64,000 nucleotides of DNA from a virus, in the IMG/VR virus record IMGVR_UViG_3300044712_002668, positions 124,001-188,000 of that record; one strand, written 5' to 3'. Positions 1-8,628 of the stretch are shown in pieces. The stretch's first letter is position 1; each line of letters starts with the position of its first letter. The notes under the pieces were generated by a model. It did no database searches, had not been told where the DNA came from, and worked only from the letters and a program-made list of their open reading frames with translations. The position numbers and the translations under genes are program-made.

Positions 1-418
1 TTGTTGTTTTATTATTAGCGATAATTACTAATTCATTTCTTTTTTCATTCCATGGTTTCCAGCCATTTATAATATTTTGTGCGGAGGGTGGTTGAAACCA
101 TGATGGGTGATTTATTGTAGTAACTTTATGTGATATAGCTGTATTTTCAAAAGCTTTTCCACACCATGCGAATATGTGTTTATGTTTATCCAAAAAATTA
201 AGATTATAATCACATGGGTTGATACACATTGGTTCTAGAACAAGGAAACAATCGTTTGGTTGTGGGTTTTGTCCGGAGTACCAATTTATAGCTAGATTAC
301 ACATGTCATCTCTGCGGTGAGATGACATCCATACTTTTCCTTTTTCATTTTCATATCTTGGAGTTGTTACTGGTCCATGATCCAGATAAATCATATTTAT
401 ATTTATTTTTTCGTTCAT
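1..418 (-). CDS. Partial gene, possible glycosyltransferase N-terminus
   Basis: An open frame on the reverse strand starts with ATG at 418 and runs without a stop off the left edge (at least 139 codons). The translation begins MNEKININMIYLDHG and contains LEPMCINPCDYNLNFLDKH followed by a hydrophobic IFAWCG segment. This pattern recalls the N-terminal half of fucosyltransferase/exostosin-like glycosyltransferases, but I cannot assign a family firmly. An internal ATG at 394 is an alternative start. It is divergent from the glycosyltransferase at 444, so the short gap probably holds divergent promoters. The reading frame is well supported by its length in AT-rich DNA; the function is a guess from context. 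Confidence 0.6.
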   Translation of the reverse strand, partial: MNEKININMIYLDHGPVTTPRYENEKGKVWMSSHRRDDMCNLAINWYSGQNPQPNDCFLVLEPMCINPCDYNLNFLDKHKHIFAWCGKAFENTAISHKVTTINHPSWFQPPSAQNIINGWKPWNEKRNELVIIANNKTT

Positions 419-443
419 GTACTACCTTGATATATTTGTTGGT

Positions 444-1196
444 ATGCAAGAAAAATCATTTGTCATAGTTATAGCTAGTTACAAAAATGCTCCATGGTAT
501 CGTCAGAATATACAGTCTGTATTGAATCAACGATACTCTAATTATAGGGTAATATATACTGATGATTGTTCTCCTGATAATACTGGTGGATTGATTGAGC
601 AATTTTTACAACAAAACGATCCTGAAAAGCGTGTAACTTTAATAAAAAATCAGGAACGTAAGGGAGCTATTTACAATTTATATCATATGATTCATTCATG
701 TAATGACGATGATATTATTATTACTGTTGATGGTGATGATTGGTTGACCAATCCAGATGTTTTATCTACACTAAACCAGGTTTATTCTAACGAAGATGTG
801 TGGATGACATATGGTCAATATAGATCTTATCCAGATAATAGAATTGGGTGTTCAAGGCAAATTCCACCAGAAGTAGTAAACTCTTCAGGGTACCGTAAGT
901 ATCATTGGTGCTCTTCACATCTTAGAACTTTTTATGCTTGGCTTTTCAAAAAAATCAAGCAAGAAGATTTCTTTCATAATGGAACATGGATTCCGATGAC
1001 TTGGGATTTGGCTATGATGTTTCCTATGTTAGAGATGGCAGGCACTCGGCATAAGTTTGTTTCCGATGTTTTATATATTTACAATTGTGAAAACCCAATA
1101 AATGATTCTAAGGTAAATTTACAATTACAACAAGGATTGGAGATGTTTTTCAGGTTTCAAAAACCACAATATCCTCGATTGAATAATAGGGAATAA
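444..1196 (+). CDS. Family 2 glycosyltransferase (GT-A fold)
   Basis: The protein opens with SFVIVIASYKNAPWYRQNIQ, a typical GT2 first strand and helix. It continues with TDDCSPDNTG (nucleotide-sugar binding) and VDGDDW (the metal-binding DxD motif). About 250 residues is normal for a single-domain GT2 enzyme. Such enzymes transfer a sugar from a nucleotide-sugar donor onto a growing glycan in the cytoplasm. I prefer the ATG at 444 because the nine residues after the upstream ATG at 417 (YYLDIFVGM) precede the conserved start of the fold; neither start has a clear Shine-Dalgarno. It is the first gene of a tightly packed + strand glycan operon, 2 bp before the fucosyltransferase gene. Confidence 0.85.
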   Translation: MQEKSFVIVIASYKNAPWYRQNIQSVLNQRYSNYRVIYTDDCSPDNTGGLIEQFLQQNDPEKRVTLIKNQERKGAIYNLYHMIHSCNDDDIIITVDGDDWLTNPDVLSTLNQVYSNEDVWMTYGQYRSYPDNRIGCSRQIPPEVVNSSGYRKYHWCSSHLRTFYAWLFKKIKQEDFFHNGTWIPMTWDLAMMFPMLEMAGTRHKFVSDVLYIYNCENPINDSKVNLQLQQGLEMFFRFQKPQYPRLNNRE

Positions 1197-1198
1197 AC

Positions 1199-1933
1199 AT
1201 GGCTTGTTTTAAAGAATTAGGTAAATATGGAAGGCTTGGTAATGCTTTATTTCAAATAGCAGCAACTATAGCTTATTCAAAAAGATATAATGAAAATTAT
1301 TGTTTTCCTAAATGGGAATATCAAGATTGTTTTAATTTTGATCAATCTAATTTTTTAAATCATACGCCAAGATATGATAATGTGTATAATGAAGATAAAT
1401 ATACCTATAGCAATATTCCATATAAACCAAACTGTAACTTACATGGATACTTTCAAAGTAAAAAATATTTTGAAGATCAAGAGGGTTATATAAAAAACAT
1501 CTTAACACCAAAAGAAAAAAAAGAATCTGGTTTATATGGTGATGTTTGTGGTATTCATATTCGTAGAGGAGATTATATACAATTTAAAGATTTTCATACA
1601 GTATTACAAGTGGATTATTATAGAAAAGCAATGAGTTGTATCCCGGTATCAAAGTTTTTGATTATTTCAGATGATCCGGAATGGTGCAAAATTGCTTTTG
1701 CATATGATGAGAGATGCACTGTAAAGAAACAAGGTTCTGTTATGGATGATTTTACAACACTATCAGCTTGTGGTCATAATATCATTGCAAACTCTTCTTT
1801 TTCATGGTGGGCGGCGTATTTGAATCCCAATCAAAACAAAACCGTGGTAGCTCCAAAAGAATGGTTTGGTCCAAAACTAAAAGATATTAATCCCATCTCT
1901 GATTTGATTCCTTCAGAATGGAGGTTGGTATGA
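1199..1933 (+). CDS. Alpha-1,2-fucosyltransferase-like (GT11)
   Basis: Family GT11 signatures are present in order: GRLGNALFQIA near the N-terminus, HGYFQSKKYFED in the middle, the donor-binding GIHIRRGDY at about residues 118-126, and the C-terminal ANSSFSWWAAYLN. The HxRRGDY motif binds the phosphates of GDP-fucose. At 244 aa it is somewhat shorter than typical 280-300 aa members. The enzyme should transfer L-fucose in alpha-1,2 linkage. Its donor can be made by the gmd and fcl genes at 11.8-13.7 kb of the same cassette. The stop overlaps the next start (ATGA). Family assignment is strong; acceptor is unknown. Confidence 0.88.
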   Translation: MACFKELGKYGRLGNALFQIAATIAYSKRYNENYCFPKWEYQDCFNFDQSNFLNHTPRYDNVYNEDKYTYSNIPYKPNCNLHGYFQSKKYFEDQEGYIKNILTPKEKKESGLYGDVCGIHIRRGDYIQFKDFHTVLQVDYYRKAMSCIPVSKFLIISDDPEWCKIAFAYDERCTVKKQGSVMDDFTTLSACGHNIIANSSFSWWAAYLNPNQNKTVVAPKEWFGPKLKDINPISDLIPSEWRLV

Positions 1934-2910
1934 CAAGAGTTATATATGCTCCGATTAATTTTGGTGATGTAGTACAAGACGGTGTTTACGATGCCTTTAG
2001 ACAAGCCGGTTGTGACTTGAATGTGTTTGATTATGTTCATAAACACTTATCAACCGGTCAGAATGATCATAGGGTTAGAGAAGAATTCTTGGATAATATA
2101 AAAAGATTTCAGCCAGATGTTGCTTTTTTACAAATTCAACATATGGGGATTATAGATGGGGAGACTATTAGACGGGCCAAGGATCTTTGTCGTAAGTGTA
2201 TTATGGTGAATTGGACGGGGGATGTAAGAAATTATGTTCCTGTTACTTACAGGCAAGCAGCTCAATATTGTGATTATAATATGATATCTTCAACTGGTCA
2301 GATAAAAACATTTGAAGAAATTATCGGTAAGAAAATTAGTTATTTACAAATAGGTTATAATCCAAAACTTTACTATCCTAGAGCTGAACAACCAAAAGAA
2401 TTTAAGTATGACTGTACTTTTATTGGGCATTATAATCCACGTGAAAATTACCCAGGAACTACGGTTAGAGAAAAGGCGTGTGAAATAATGCACCGTGAAT
2501 TTAGAGAGAGGTTTGGTTTGTTTGGTAGTGCTTGGCCTCCTCAATTTTGTAGTAAGGGATCTGTAGATCAAAGATCTTTAATTAATATTTATCATGATAG
2601 TGTTTGTAATGTTAGTATTAGTCATTATAATGATTTGAATCATTATTTTTCAGATAGACTTCTGATGTGTATGGCGAGTGGTAGGCCAACGATTTCTTTA
2701 ACCTTCCCAGGATGGGAAAGTTATTTTACAAATAATACAGATCTTGTTATGGTATCTTCTGTTGAAGAAATTCCAAATAAAATAAGATGGTTGAAAAATA
2801 ATCCTGATATGGCTAATTTTATAGGCACACAAGGCGCTGTGAAAGTAAAACATGAACATACGTATTTTACCATGGTAAAAAAGCTTTTAAATATTATAGG
2901 AATAATATGA
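1930..2910 (+). CDS. CgeB-like glycosyltransferase (GT-B)
   Basis: The C-terminal part has HYFSDRLLMCMASGRPTIS followed by FPGWESYF and a DLVMVSSVEEI stretch. This is the layout of the CgeB/spore-maturation type glycosyl transferase (family 1-like GT-B) acceptor/donor domain. The N-terminal half has a Rossmann-like pattern (DVAFLQIQHMG). I choose ATG 1930, which has GGAGG 6 bp upstream and overlaps the previous stop as ATGA; an ATG at 1918 lies inside the upstream gene without its own ribosome site. It likely adds a sugar in the same glycan pathway; donor and acceptor are unknown. Confidence 0.8.
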   Translation: MTRVIYAPINFGDVVQDGVYDAFRQAGCDLNVFDYVHKHLSTGQNDHRVREEFLDNIKRFQPDVAFLQIQHMGIIDGETIRRAKDLCRKCIMVNWTGDVRNYVPVTYRQAAQYCDYNMISSTGQIKTFEEIIGKKISYLQIGYNPKLYYPRAEQPKEFKYDCTFIGHYNPRENYPGTTVREKACEIMHREFRERFGLFGSAWPPQFCSKGSVDQRSLINIYHDSVCNVSISHYNDLNHYFSDRLLMCMASGRPTISLTFPGWESYFTNNTDLVMVSSVEEIPNKIRWLKNNPDMANFIGTQGAVKVKHEHTYFTMVKKLLNIIGII

Positions 2911-3569
2911 ATATATTTTTGAGAACTGCATGTTTAGGTCATTGGGTTAGAGATACTTTATTTGGAGATAAAACACCATATCATAATTATTTTAATCAAC
3001 AAAAGGTTAGAGCAGATCTTTTGATTGATATTTTAAATGGAAAAACACACAAACCTCCAATGAACTCCATTCTTGATAAGCATCTATCCAGGAAAGATAT
3101 GCGAGGAGTATATTCGCAAACAGAAAGTTTGTTGTGGATATCTTCTGGTGTAAAACCAGATTTATTTATTATAGATAGTTATTCTGAGTTGGTTGATAAA
3201 AGATTTATCAGTAATGAGGGTTGGTCTTTTTGTGGTTTATATGGTGACTTTGATACCTCATTTATTTCCAATATGCATGATGATGGTTTGCTTGAAGATG
3301 TATATACAGCGTATGATAATATGTTTTCTTTTATAACAACCAAATGGAATGTACCCATAATTTACATACACTTTCCAACAACTTTTGATGTAAGAGAAAA
3401 GTATATAAAGCAAGGTCTAAAAATAGATCAGGCCATGAACGAGATATGTAAAAAATATAACATCCAAAATATCAAGGCTGATCCAGATCAAATTGAACAG
3501 AAAGACTCTGATTATTATCACATGTCAGACAAGACAGTTAGAAATTTAGCTTCAAAGATAAGATTATGA
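2907..3569 (+). CDS. Glycan-cassette protein, paralogue of the gene at 10338
   Basis: Unknown protein of 220 aa, clearly paralogous to the 221-aa product at 10338-11003. Both begin with an xACLGxW motif, share FNQQKVRADL versus NNQQKVRSDL, SYSELVDKRF versus SFSELVDQKF, GWSFC, and a near-identical stretch IHFPTTFDVREKYIKQG versus IHFPTVFDTREKYIKQG. The alternation of hydrophobic strands and an N-terminal Cys/Leu/Gly motif resembles SGNH-hydrolase-like proteins of polysaccharide loci (DUF6270 type), which could act as acyl-/pyruvyl-type glycan modifiers. That is a low-confidence inference. It overlaps both neighbours by 4 bp. Confidence 0.75.
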   Translation: MNIFLRTACLGHWVRDTLFGDKTPYHNYFNQQKVRADLLIDILNGKTHKPPMNSILDKHLSRKDMRGVYSQTESLLWISSGVKPDLFIIDSYSELVDKRFISNEGWSFCGLYGDFDTSFISNMHDDGLLEDVYTAYDNMFSFITTKWNVPIIYIHFPTTFDVREKYIKQGLKIDQAMNEICKKYNIQNIKADPDQIEQKDSDYYHMSDKTVRNLASKIRL

Positions 3570-4327
3570 ATATTACTTTTGGAATAATAACATATTGTGA
3601 AAATGGGGCGAATAATTTTCTTATTGATGCTATCAAATCAATAAGAGATTTAAATATACCTGCATATGAAATAATTATTGTTGGTACTGCAGCTCATTTA
3701 AACCGACATGATATTATCGGTGAAGATGTTATTGTTTTAGATTTTAATGAAAGAATCCGTGACAAATGGATTACTAAAAAAAAGAACATGATTACTGATA
3801 AGGCAAAATATGATAATATAGTTTATCAACATGATTATTTTGCTTATAATACTGGTTGGTATGAGTCTTGGAGAGATTTTGGAGCGTTTCATGTTGGTAT
3901 GAATCGTTTGATAAATGAACCCACTGGATGTCTACAAAACAATGTAGATACAAGATATCGTGATTGGAGTATTTTTCCACATACCGGTGTAGTAGAAAAG
4001 GCTATAAATGTTTGTGGTTTTCAGGGACATGAGTGCCTCATACCATATGAGGAAACCGGCTTTAGTAAATTACAATACATATCTGGTGGGTGGTGGATAG
4101 CCAAAAAACATGTAATGGAAGAGTTTAGATTGAATGAGAGTTTGTGCTGGGGTCAGGGTGAAGATGTAGAGTGGTCATATAGAGTTCGTAACAAGTTTAA
4201 CTTCTCAATAAATAAAGAAGCCTCGGTAAGGTTATTAAAATATCATCATGTTTCATTTTCTCCCATGCGTCAAGAAGTGTATGTTAAAATGAAAGACTTT
4301 CTTAAACAAAACAATTTATATGGATAA
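3566..4327 (+). CDS. Galactosyltransferase-like GT-A glycosyltransferase
   Basis: N-terminal TFGIITYCENGANNF and IKSIRDL match a GT-A start. The C-terminal segment SGGWWIAKKHVMEEF followed by GQGEDVEWSYRVR is the hallmark of the galactosyltransferase C-terminal domain (GT2/GT7/GT27 type), where the ED pair contributes to catalysis. The central QHDYFAYNTGWY carries the acidic DxD-like position. At 253 aa it is a compact single-domain cytoplasmic enzyme. It sits in the glycan operon with 4-bp overlap upstream and 2-bp gap downstream. Sugar specificity cannot be read. Confidence 0.8.
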   Translation: MNITFGIITYCENGANNFLIDAIKSIRDLNIPAYEIIIVGTAAHLNRHDIIGEDVIVLDFNERIRDKWITKKKNMITDKAKYDNIVYQHDYFAYNTGWYESWRDFGAFHVGMNRLINEPTGCLQNNVDTRYRDWSIFPHTGVVEKAINVCGFQGHECLIPYEETGFSKLQYISGGWWIAKKHVMEEFRLNESLCWGQGEDVEWSYRVRNKFNFSINKEASVRLLKYHHVSFSPMRQEVYVKMKDFLKQNNLYG

Positions 4328-4329
4328 TT

Positions 4330-4932
4330 ATGACTCATGAAGAACTGGTAGAAGAGTTTAGGGAATATAATAAAAAACATGATGTAATGTTTAATTTTGA
4401 TTTAGATAGTACAAGTAATGTTTTAGATTTAGGCGGATATTTAGGAGAGTGGTCATCTGAAATAATTAAAAGATATAATTCCAATGTTTGTATTATTGAA
4501 CCTATACCTGAATTTTATCAGAGCATAAAGAATAAATTCATAAATAATAAAAAGATTATTATACTAAATAACGTCTTATCATATAAAGAGGAAATGGTTG
4601 ATATTTATTACAATAAAGATGGTTCTAGTGTTTATTGTAATTCAGATGTGAAAACATCAGTCCAATCTGTTAAATTAAGCAATGTTATTAATAATATACA
4701 ATGGGATTTTATAGATCTTGTAAAGATGAATATAGAAAACTCAGAATATGATGTTTTTGTTGATTTGATAGAATTATCTTTGTTGAAAAAATTTAAAAAT
4801 ATAATTGTACAATTTCATCGTGACATTCCTGATTATGAAAAAAAATATTATGACATTGTAAATGAGTTGGCTAAAACACATATACAGACATTTAAGTATG
4901 ACTTTATTTGGGAAGGTTGGAGACTTAAATGA
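4330..4932 (+). CDS. FkbM-family methyltransferase
   Basis: The SAM-binding motif I is VLDLGGYLGEWS at about residues 32-43, followed by CIIEPIPEFYQSIKNKF, the typical FkbM acidic loop and helix. A later IQWDFIDLVKMNIENSEYDV corresponds to the family's core DxxKxDVEG-like motif, and FKNIIVQFH follows. FkbM enzymes O-methylate sugars and other small molecules. In this cassette the likely substrate is a sugar of the glycan being built. 200 aa is normal for the catalytic domain alone. Confidence 0.8.
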   Translation: MTHEELVEEFREYNKKHDVMFNFDLDSTSNVLDLGGYLGEWSSEIIKRYNSNVCIIEPIPEFYQSIKNKFINNKKIIILNNVLSYKEEMVDIYYNKDGSSVYCNSDVKTSVQSVKLSNVINNIQWDFIDLVKMNIENSEYDVFVDLIELSLLKKFKNIIVQFHRDIPDYEKKYYDIVNELAKTHIQTFKYDFIWEGWRLK

Positions 4933-5549
4933 TCCGTGCTATTCTTTTTGATTTAGATGGTGTTTTAGTTGACGCTTGCGAATGGCACTATGTTGCTTTG
5001 AATAGGGCTTTAGAGGAAGTGTCAAGAACCTCTATTTCAAGAGACGAGCATATAAAAGTATTTAACGGTTTACCAACAAAAAAGAAACTAGAGCTTCTAT
5101 CCAATCAAGGAAGGGTTGATCCAAATCATCATAGTATGATTTGGAATAGAAAGCAAGAATTAACAAAAGACACGATAATGCAATTAGCCAAACCTGATCC
5201 TGTAAAAAAGGAATTACATGGATACCTTATAAGATCTGGTTTACAATCTATTTGTATTACTAATAGTATTTATGAAACGGCCAGATTGATGCTAGAGTGT
5301 ACTGATCAGTATAGATTTCTCACGGGAATTATATCTAATGATAGAGTGCGTTATCCAAAACCACATCCAGAGTGCTATATTTCTGGAATGGTTACATTAA
5401 TGAGTTATCCGTTTGAGACTATTATTGTTGAGGATTCTGAGGTTGGTCTTTTGGGAGCAAGGCATACCGGAGCTAATGTTTGGGCTGTACCAGGATACCA
5501 TGAAGTTACGAAAGAAAATTTTATTAAAATATTTAAAGATTATATATGA
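4929..5549 (+). CDS. HAD hydrolase, beta-phosphoglucomutase-like subfamily
   Basis: Motif I AILFDLDGVLVDACEWHY (residues about 4-21) carries the nucleophile Asp and the acid/base Asp. Motif II is CITNS (S/T), motif III is the Lys in RYPKPHPECY, and motif IV is IIVEDSEVGLLGA with the Mg-binding Asp. The helical cap after motif I is type C1, as in beta-phosphoglucomutase and sugar-phosphate phosphatases. It probably dephosphorylates or isomerises a sugar phosphate for nucleotide-sugar supply. 4-bp overlaps join it to both neighbours. Confidence 0.83.
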   Translation: MIRAILFDLDGVLVDACEWHYVALNRALEEVSRTSISRDEHIKVFNGLPTKKKLELLSNQGRVDPNHHSMIWNRKQELTKDTIMQLAKPDPVKKELHGYLIRSGLQSICITNSIYETARLMLECTDQYRFLTGIISNDRVRYPKPHPECYISGMVTLMSYPFETIIVEDSEVGLLGARHTGANVWAVPGYHEVTKENFIKIFKDYI

Positions 5550-6382
5550 AAAAAGTTTGTTTATCAATACCGATACATATGTCGTTAGATGTGGTTAGAG
5601 AACATATTAAAAATATTTTTATGTTTGTACCTGATAGCATAGTTGTTCTTCATGTAACAGCAGATCAGTCAAATGATTTTTATATGGGTGCTAAAGCTTT
5701 AGAATTGGAATTTTGTGAACGTGTTTTTGTAAATGATAAAAGGTATTCTACTTTTGATCCTGTTCATAATGTAGTTGGTTTAGCTACGGTTCATGTGTCG
5801 AATTATGAATATGTAAAAAAACTAATTAATTTTGATGTATTTTCAATACACGCTAGTAATGAGATGTTTATCAGAAAGGGTGTAGATAATGTTTATAATA
5901 ATCATTCAATTGGGATGACAAGTTATGAGCCTGTAGATTCATATTATGATGGAAAAATAATTTTCAATGACAGGTTTACGGCAGGTGAAAACAGAGATTT
6001 TCTGGCTAATGCTATAAACAAAATAATTCCAATTAAAAAAGTGTATTGGGGAGGTGTAGCTGAGGGTTATTTTTTTGATAAAAATATAATGGATGAAATT
6101 TCAAGAGTTGTATTAGCTTTGAATCATCGTGTTAGTTGCGAACCAATGGTGTTTTCAACTATTGCTTTGAATTTATTTCCAGAAGTAATACCTAGAGGGG
6201 CTGGAAGAGTTACGTTTACAACCAGTTCTCAAATTGTAAATGATACTGAGATTAATAATACTCTATATGGTATAAATGGTTTTGAAAGTTTTTTCGCATT
6301 AAAACAAGTACCAAGAGATATAAATCACCCTGTAAGAATAAAAATAAACAATATAATTAGAGATAAATATGGATCGTCCTAA
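5546..6382 (+). CDS. Putative glycosyltransferase-like protein of the glycan cassette
   Basis: No family is recognised with certainty. The 278-aa protein starts MKKVCLSIPIHMSLDVVREH, then IVVLHVTADQS, HASNEMFIRKG, VYWGGVAEGYFFDKNIMDEI and CEPMVFSTIALN. The order (first-strand hydrophobic segment, Asn-Glu-Met in the middle, an acidic EPMVFST late motif) resembles core-2/I-branching N-acetylglucosaminyltransferase (GT14-like) proteins found in phage and bacterial glycan loci. Treat the glycosyltransferase call as an inference from pattern and context. It overlaps the next gene by 14 bp. Confidence 0.6.
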   Translation: MKKVCLSIPIHMSLDVVREHIKNIFMFVPDSIVVLHVTADQSNDFYMGAKALELEFCERVFVNDKRYSTFDPVHNVVGLATVHVSNYEYVKKLINFDVFSIHASNEMFIRKGVDNVYNNHSIGMTSYEPVDSYYDGKIIFNDRFTAGENRDFLANAINKIIPIKKVYWGGVAEGYFFDKNIMDEISRVVLALNHRVSCEPMVFSTIALNLFPEVIPRGAGRVTFTTSSQIVNDTEINNTLYGINGFESFFALKQVPRDINHPVRIKINNIIRDKYGSS

Positions 6383-6728
6383 AACTATTATTTGCGATAT
6401 AGATGGAACATTATTCAAACATAATGGTGATATTTGTTCCCAACATCTTGGAACTCCCGTATTATTACCAGGGGTAAAAGAATCTTTACAAAATTGGGAT
6501 CGTAAGGGGTATCATATAATTTTAGTTACAGGGAGAAGGGAGGGTGTACGTACAGACACTGAACGTCAACTTTCAGAGGCTGGTGTGTTTTATGACACAT
6601 TGGTAATGGGTGTTGGTGGTGGAGTGAGGGTTTTAGTTAATGATAAAAAACCTGATGGAAATGAAGATACCGCTGTATGTGTGAATTTGATTAGAAACAT
6701 TGGTATTAAAGAATTGGAGAATTTATGA
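6369..6728 (+). CDS. Small HAD phosphatase (capsule-locus type)
   Basis: A 119-aa minimal HAD domain. Motif I is TIICDIDGTLF (residues 6-16, DxDGT), motif II is ILVTGRREG (Thr), and motif IV region is VRVLVNDKKPDGN. There is no cap domain, as in KdsC/HisB-N-like small phosphatases. These appear beside sugar nucleotidyltransferases in capsule loci, where they dephosphorylate sugar bisphosphates or phosphates. It is followed with 4-bp overlap by a cupin and then the nucleotidyltransferase-kinase fusion, suggesting one pathway. Confidence 0.78.
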   Translation: MDRPKTIICDIDGTLFKHNGDICSQHLGTPVLLPGVKESLQNWDRKGYHIILVTGRREGVRTDTERQLSEAGVFYDTLVMGVGGGVRVLVNDKKPDGNEDTAVCVNLIRNIGIKELENL

Positions 6729-7060
6729 TTATTCAAAAGCCATGGGGTCATGAAGAAATTATAGAACATAATAATAATTATGTTGTAAAAAGGTTGTTTA
6801 TGAAAGCCGGTCATAAATGTTCCTTGCAATATCACAATGAAAAACATGAAACGTTTGTTGTTTTATCTGGTAAGTTGAAGTTTTATGTTGGTGTTGATAT
6901 TGATTCTATTGAAGAAAAAATACTGATTCCTGGAGACTATTATGTAGTACCTCCAAAACTAATACATAGAATGGAAGGTATTGAAGACTCTCTATATTTG
7001 GAAGCCTCCACTTCACAGTTGGATGATGTAGTTAGACTTAAAGACGAGTATAACAGATGA
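6725..7060 (+). CDS. Cupin, mannose-6-phosphate isomerase type II-like
   Basis: A single cupin domain of 111 aa beginning IIQKPWGHEEIIEHNN, as in the C-terminal isomerase domain of type II phosphomannose isomerases. The metal-binding cupin 1 motif is QYHNEKHETFVVLSGKLKF (two His and a Glu), and cupin 2 is GDYYVVPPKLIHRME (the last His). Such proteins interconvert fructose-6-P and mannose-6-P or epimerise related sugars. It could supply mannose-6-P for GDP-mannose and GDP-fucose; free-standing cupins can also have other substrates. Confidence 0.75.
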   Translation: MIIQKPWGHEEIIEHNNNYVVKRLFMKAGHKCSLQYHNEKHETFVVLSGKLKFYVGVDIDSIEEKILIPGDYYVVPPKLIHRMEGIEDSLYLEASTSQLDDVVRLKDEYNR

Positions 7061-8607
7061 AGGTATTAATTACTACAAGTGGTGTTGGTAGTAGGCTTGG
7101 TGAGCTTACACAGTTCACCAATAAATCTTTGATACGTATTGGTAAGAAGCCAGCGATATCTTATATTATAGAGAATTACCCATCTGATTCTGATTTCGTT
7201 ATAACACTTGGTTATTATGGTAATCAAGTTAAGGAGTTTTTAACTTTAGCATATCCAGACTATAAGTTTATTTTTGTGGATGTCAATCCTTATGAGGGTA
7301 TTGGAAGTAGTCTTGGATATTCGATGTTATGTGCGAAAGAGCATTTACAAGAACCATTCATATTTCATGCTTGTGATACTATAATAAATGAAAAAATATT
7401 AGAGATTGATAGTAATTGGTTGGGAGGCGGGAATACAGGTTCATCTGCTCAATATCGTACCTTTTCTGTTATGGGAAGCAAAGTAAATACCATACATGAA
7501 AAAGGTGAAAAGAATTATGATTTCGAATACTTGGGAATATGCTCAATTCATGATTGGGAGTTTTTTTGGAAATCTTTAGAAGATGTTTATAACCAAAATC
7601 CAAATAACAACGGGTTAAGTGATTGCGATGCTTTAAGGGAGTGTATAGCTAATCAAACGTTTGGTTACAAAAAATTTGATTGGTTGGATATTGGAAATCT
7701 GGATTCTCTCAATAATGCTCGTAAAAAAATTGCAGATTATTTTGATCTGTTAGATAAGGTTGACGAATCTATATTTTTGTTTGACAAGTTTGTAATAAAG
7801 TTTTTTTTCAATGAGGAAGTCTGTAGTAACCGTGTAAAGAGAGCTGATATTTTGGGTAGGAGCGTGCCCAAGATGCTTGGGAGTTCCAAACACTTTTACA
7901 AGTATGAATATGCTGATGGTTACCTTTTTGCTGACGTTGCTAATACTAAAAACTTTAATACATTGTTAGATTGGTCCAAAAACAATCTATGGATTGTGAA
8001 GGGTTCAAAGTCAAAATCTTTCTATGAGGTTTGTAGGAAGTTTTATTTTGATAAAACCATTTCTCGTTTAGAGAAATTTCATATTGATAATAATCTAAAA
8101 GATCAAGAACATATTATAAATGGTTTACGTGTTCCAACATTAAAAGAGTTATTAGGCAGTATAGATGAAGAATGGTTGTGTAATGTAGAGCCTCGTGGCT
8201 TTCATGGCGATTTCATTTTAGATAATATGTTAATTGATTTTGATAATATTACACTTCTGGATTGGAGACAGGATTTTGGTGGCGATATTGAGCAAGGAGA
8301 TATGTACTATGACCTTGGTAAGCTAAATCATAATCTTATTGTAAATCATTCTATAGTACATAACAGTGGTTACAAAGTCGAATTTAAAATCAATAACATC
8401 ATTGTAGATATTTTGAGAAAAAATTCTTTAGTTGAATGTCAGGATGTTTTGTACGATTTCTGTACAAAAAATGGATATGATATTAAAAAAGTACAAACTC
8501 TTTCATCTATAATTTGGTTGAATATGGCACCGTTACACGATAAAAAATTTGGTATATTTTTATATTTATTCGGAAAATATAATTTATTCAAAGCTATCAG
8601 TTGTTGA
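7057..8607 (+). CDS. Nucleotidyltransferase fused to choline/aminoglycoside-kinase-like domain
   Basis: Two domains. Residues about 1-225 are a sugar/choline nucleotidyltransferase: MKVLITTSGVGSRLGELTQF is a variant of the GxGxR pyrophosphorylase loop, followed by NKSLIRIGKKPAISYIIE and an acidic ACDT. Residues about 240-516 look like an APH/choline kinase fold: FHGDFILDNMLID is the Brenner HxDxxxxN motif and ITLLDWRQDF is the DxD/DFG-like metal site. LicC and LicA carry these activities as separate proteins in phosphocholine pathways. Here one chain could phosphorylate and then nucleotidylate the same compound. The substrate is not known. Confidence 0.8.
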   Translation: MKVLITTSGVGSRLGELTQFTNKSLIRIGKKPAISYIIENYPSDSDFVITLGYYGNQVKEFLTLAYPDYKFIFVDVNPYEGIGSSLGYSMLCAKEHLQEPFIFHACDTIINEKILEIDSNWLGGGNTGSSAQYRTFSVMGSKVNTIHEKGEKNYDFEYLGICSIHDWEFFWKSLEDVYNQNPNNNGLSDCDALRECIANQTFGYKKFDWLDIGNLDSLNNARKKIADYFDLLDKVDESIFLFDKFVIKFFFNEEVCSNRVKRADILGRSVPKMLGSSKHFYKYEYADGYLFADVANTKNFNTLLDWSKNNLWIVKGSKSKSFYEVCRKFYFDKTISRLEKFHIDNNLKDQEHIINGLRVPTLKELLGSIDEEWLCNVEPRGFHGDFILDNMLIDFDNITLLDWRQDFGGDIEQGDMYYDLGKLNHNLIVNHSIVHNSGYKVEFKINNIIVDILRKNSLVECQDVLYDFCTKNGYDIKKVQTLSSIIWLNMAPLHDKKFGIFLYLFGKYNLFKAISC

Positions 8608-8628
8608 TAATTTTTTTGCATACTAAGT

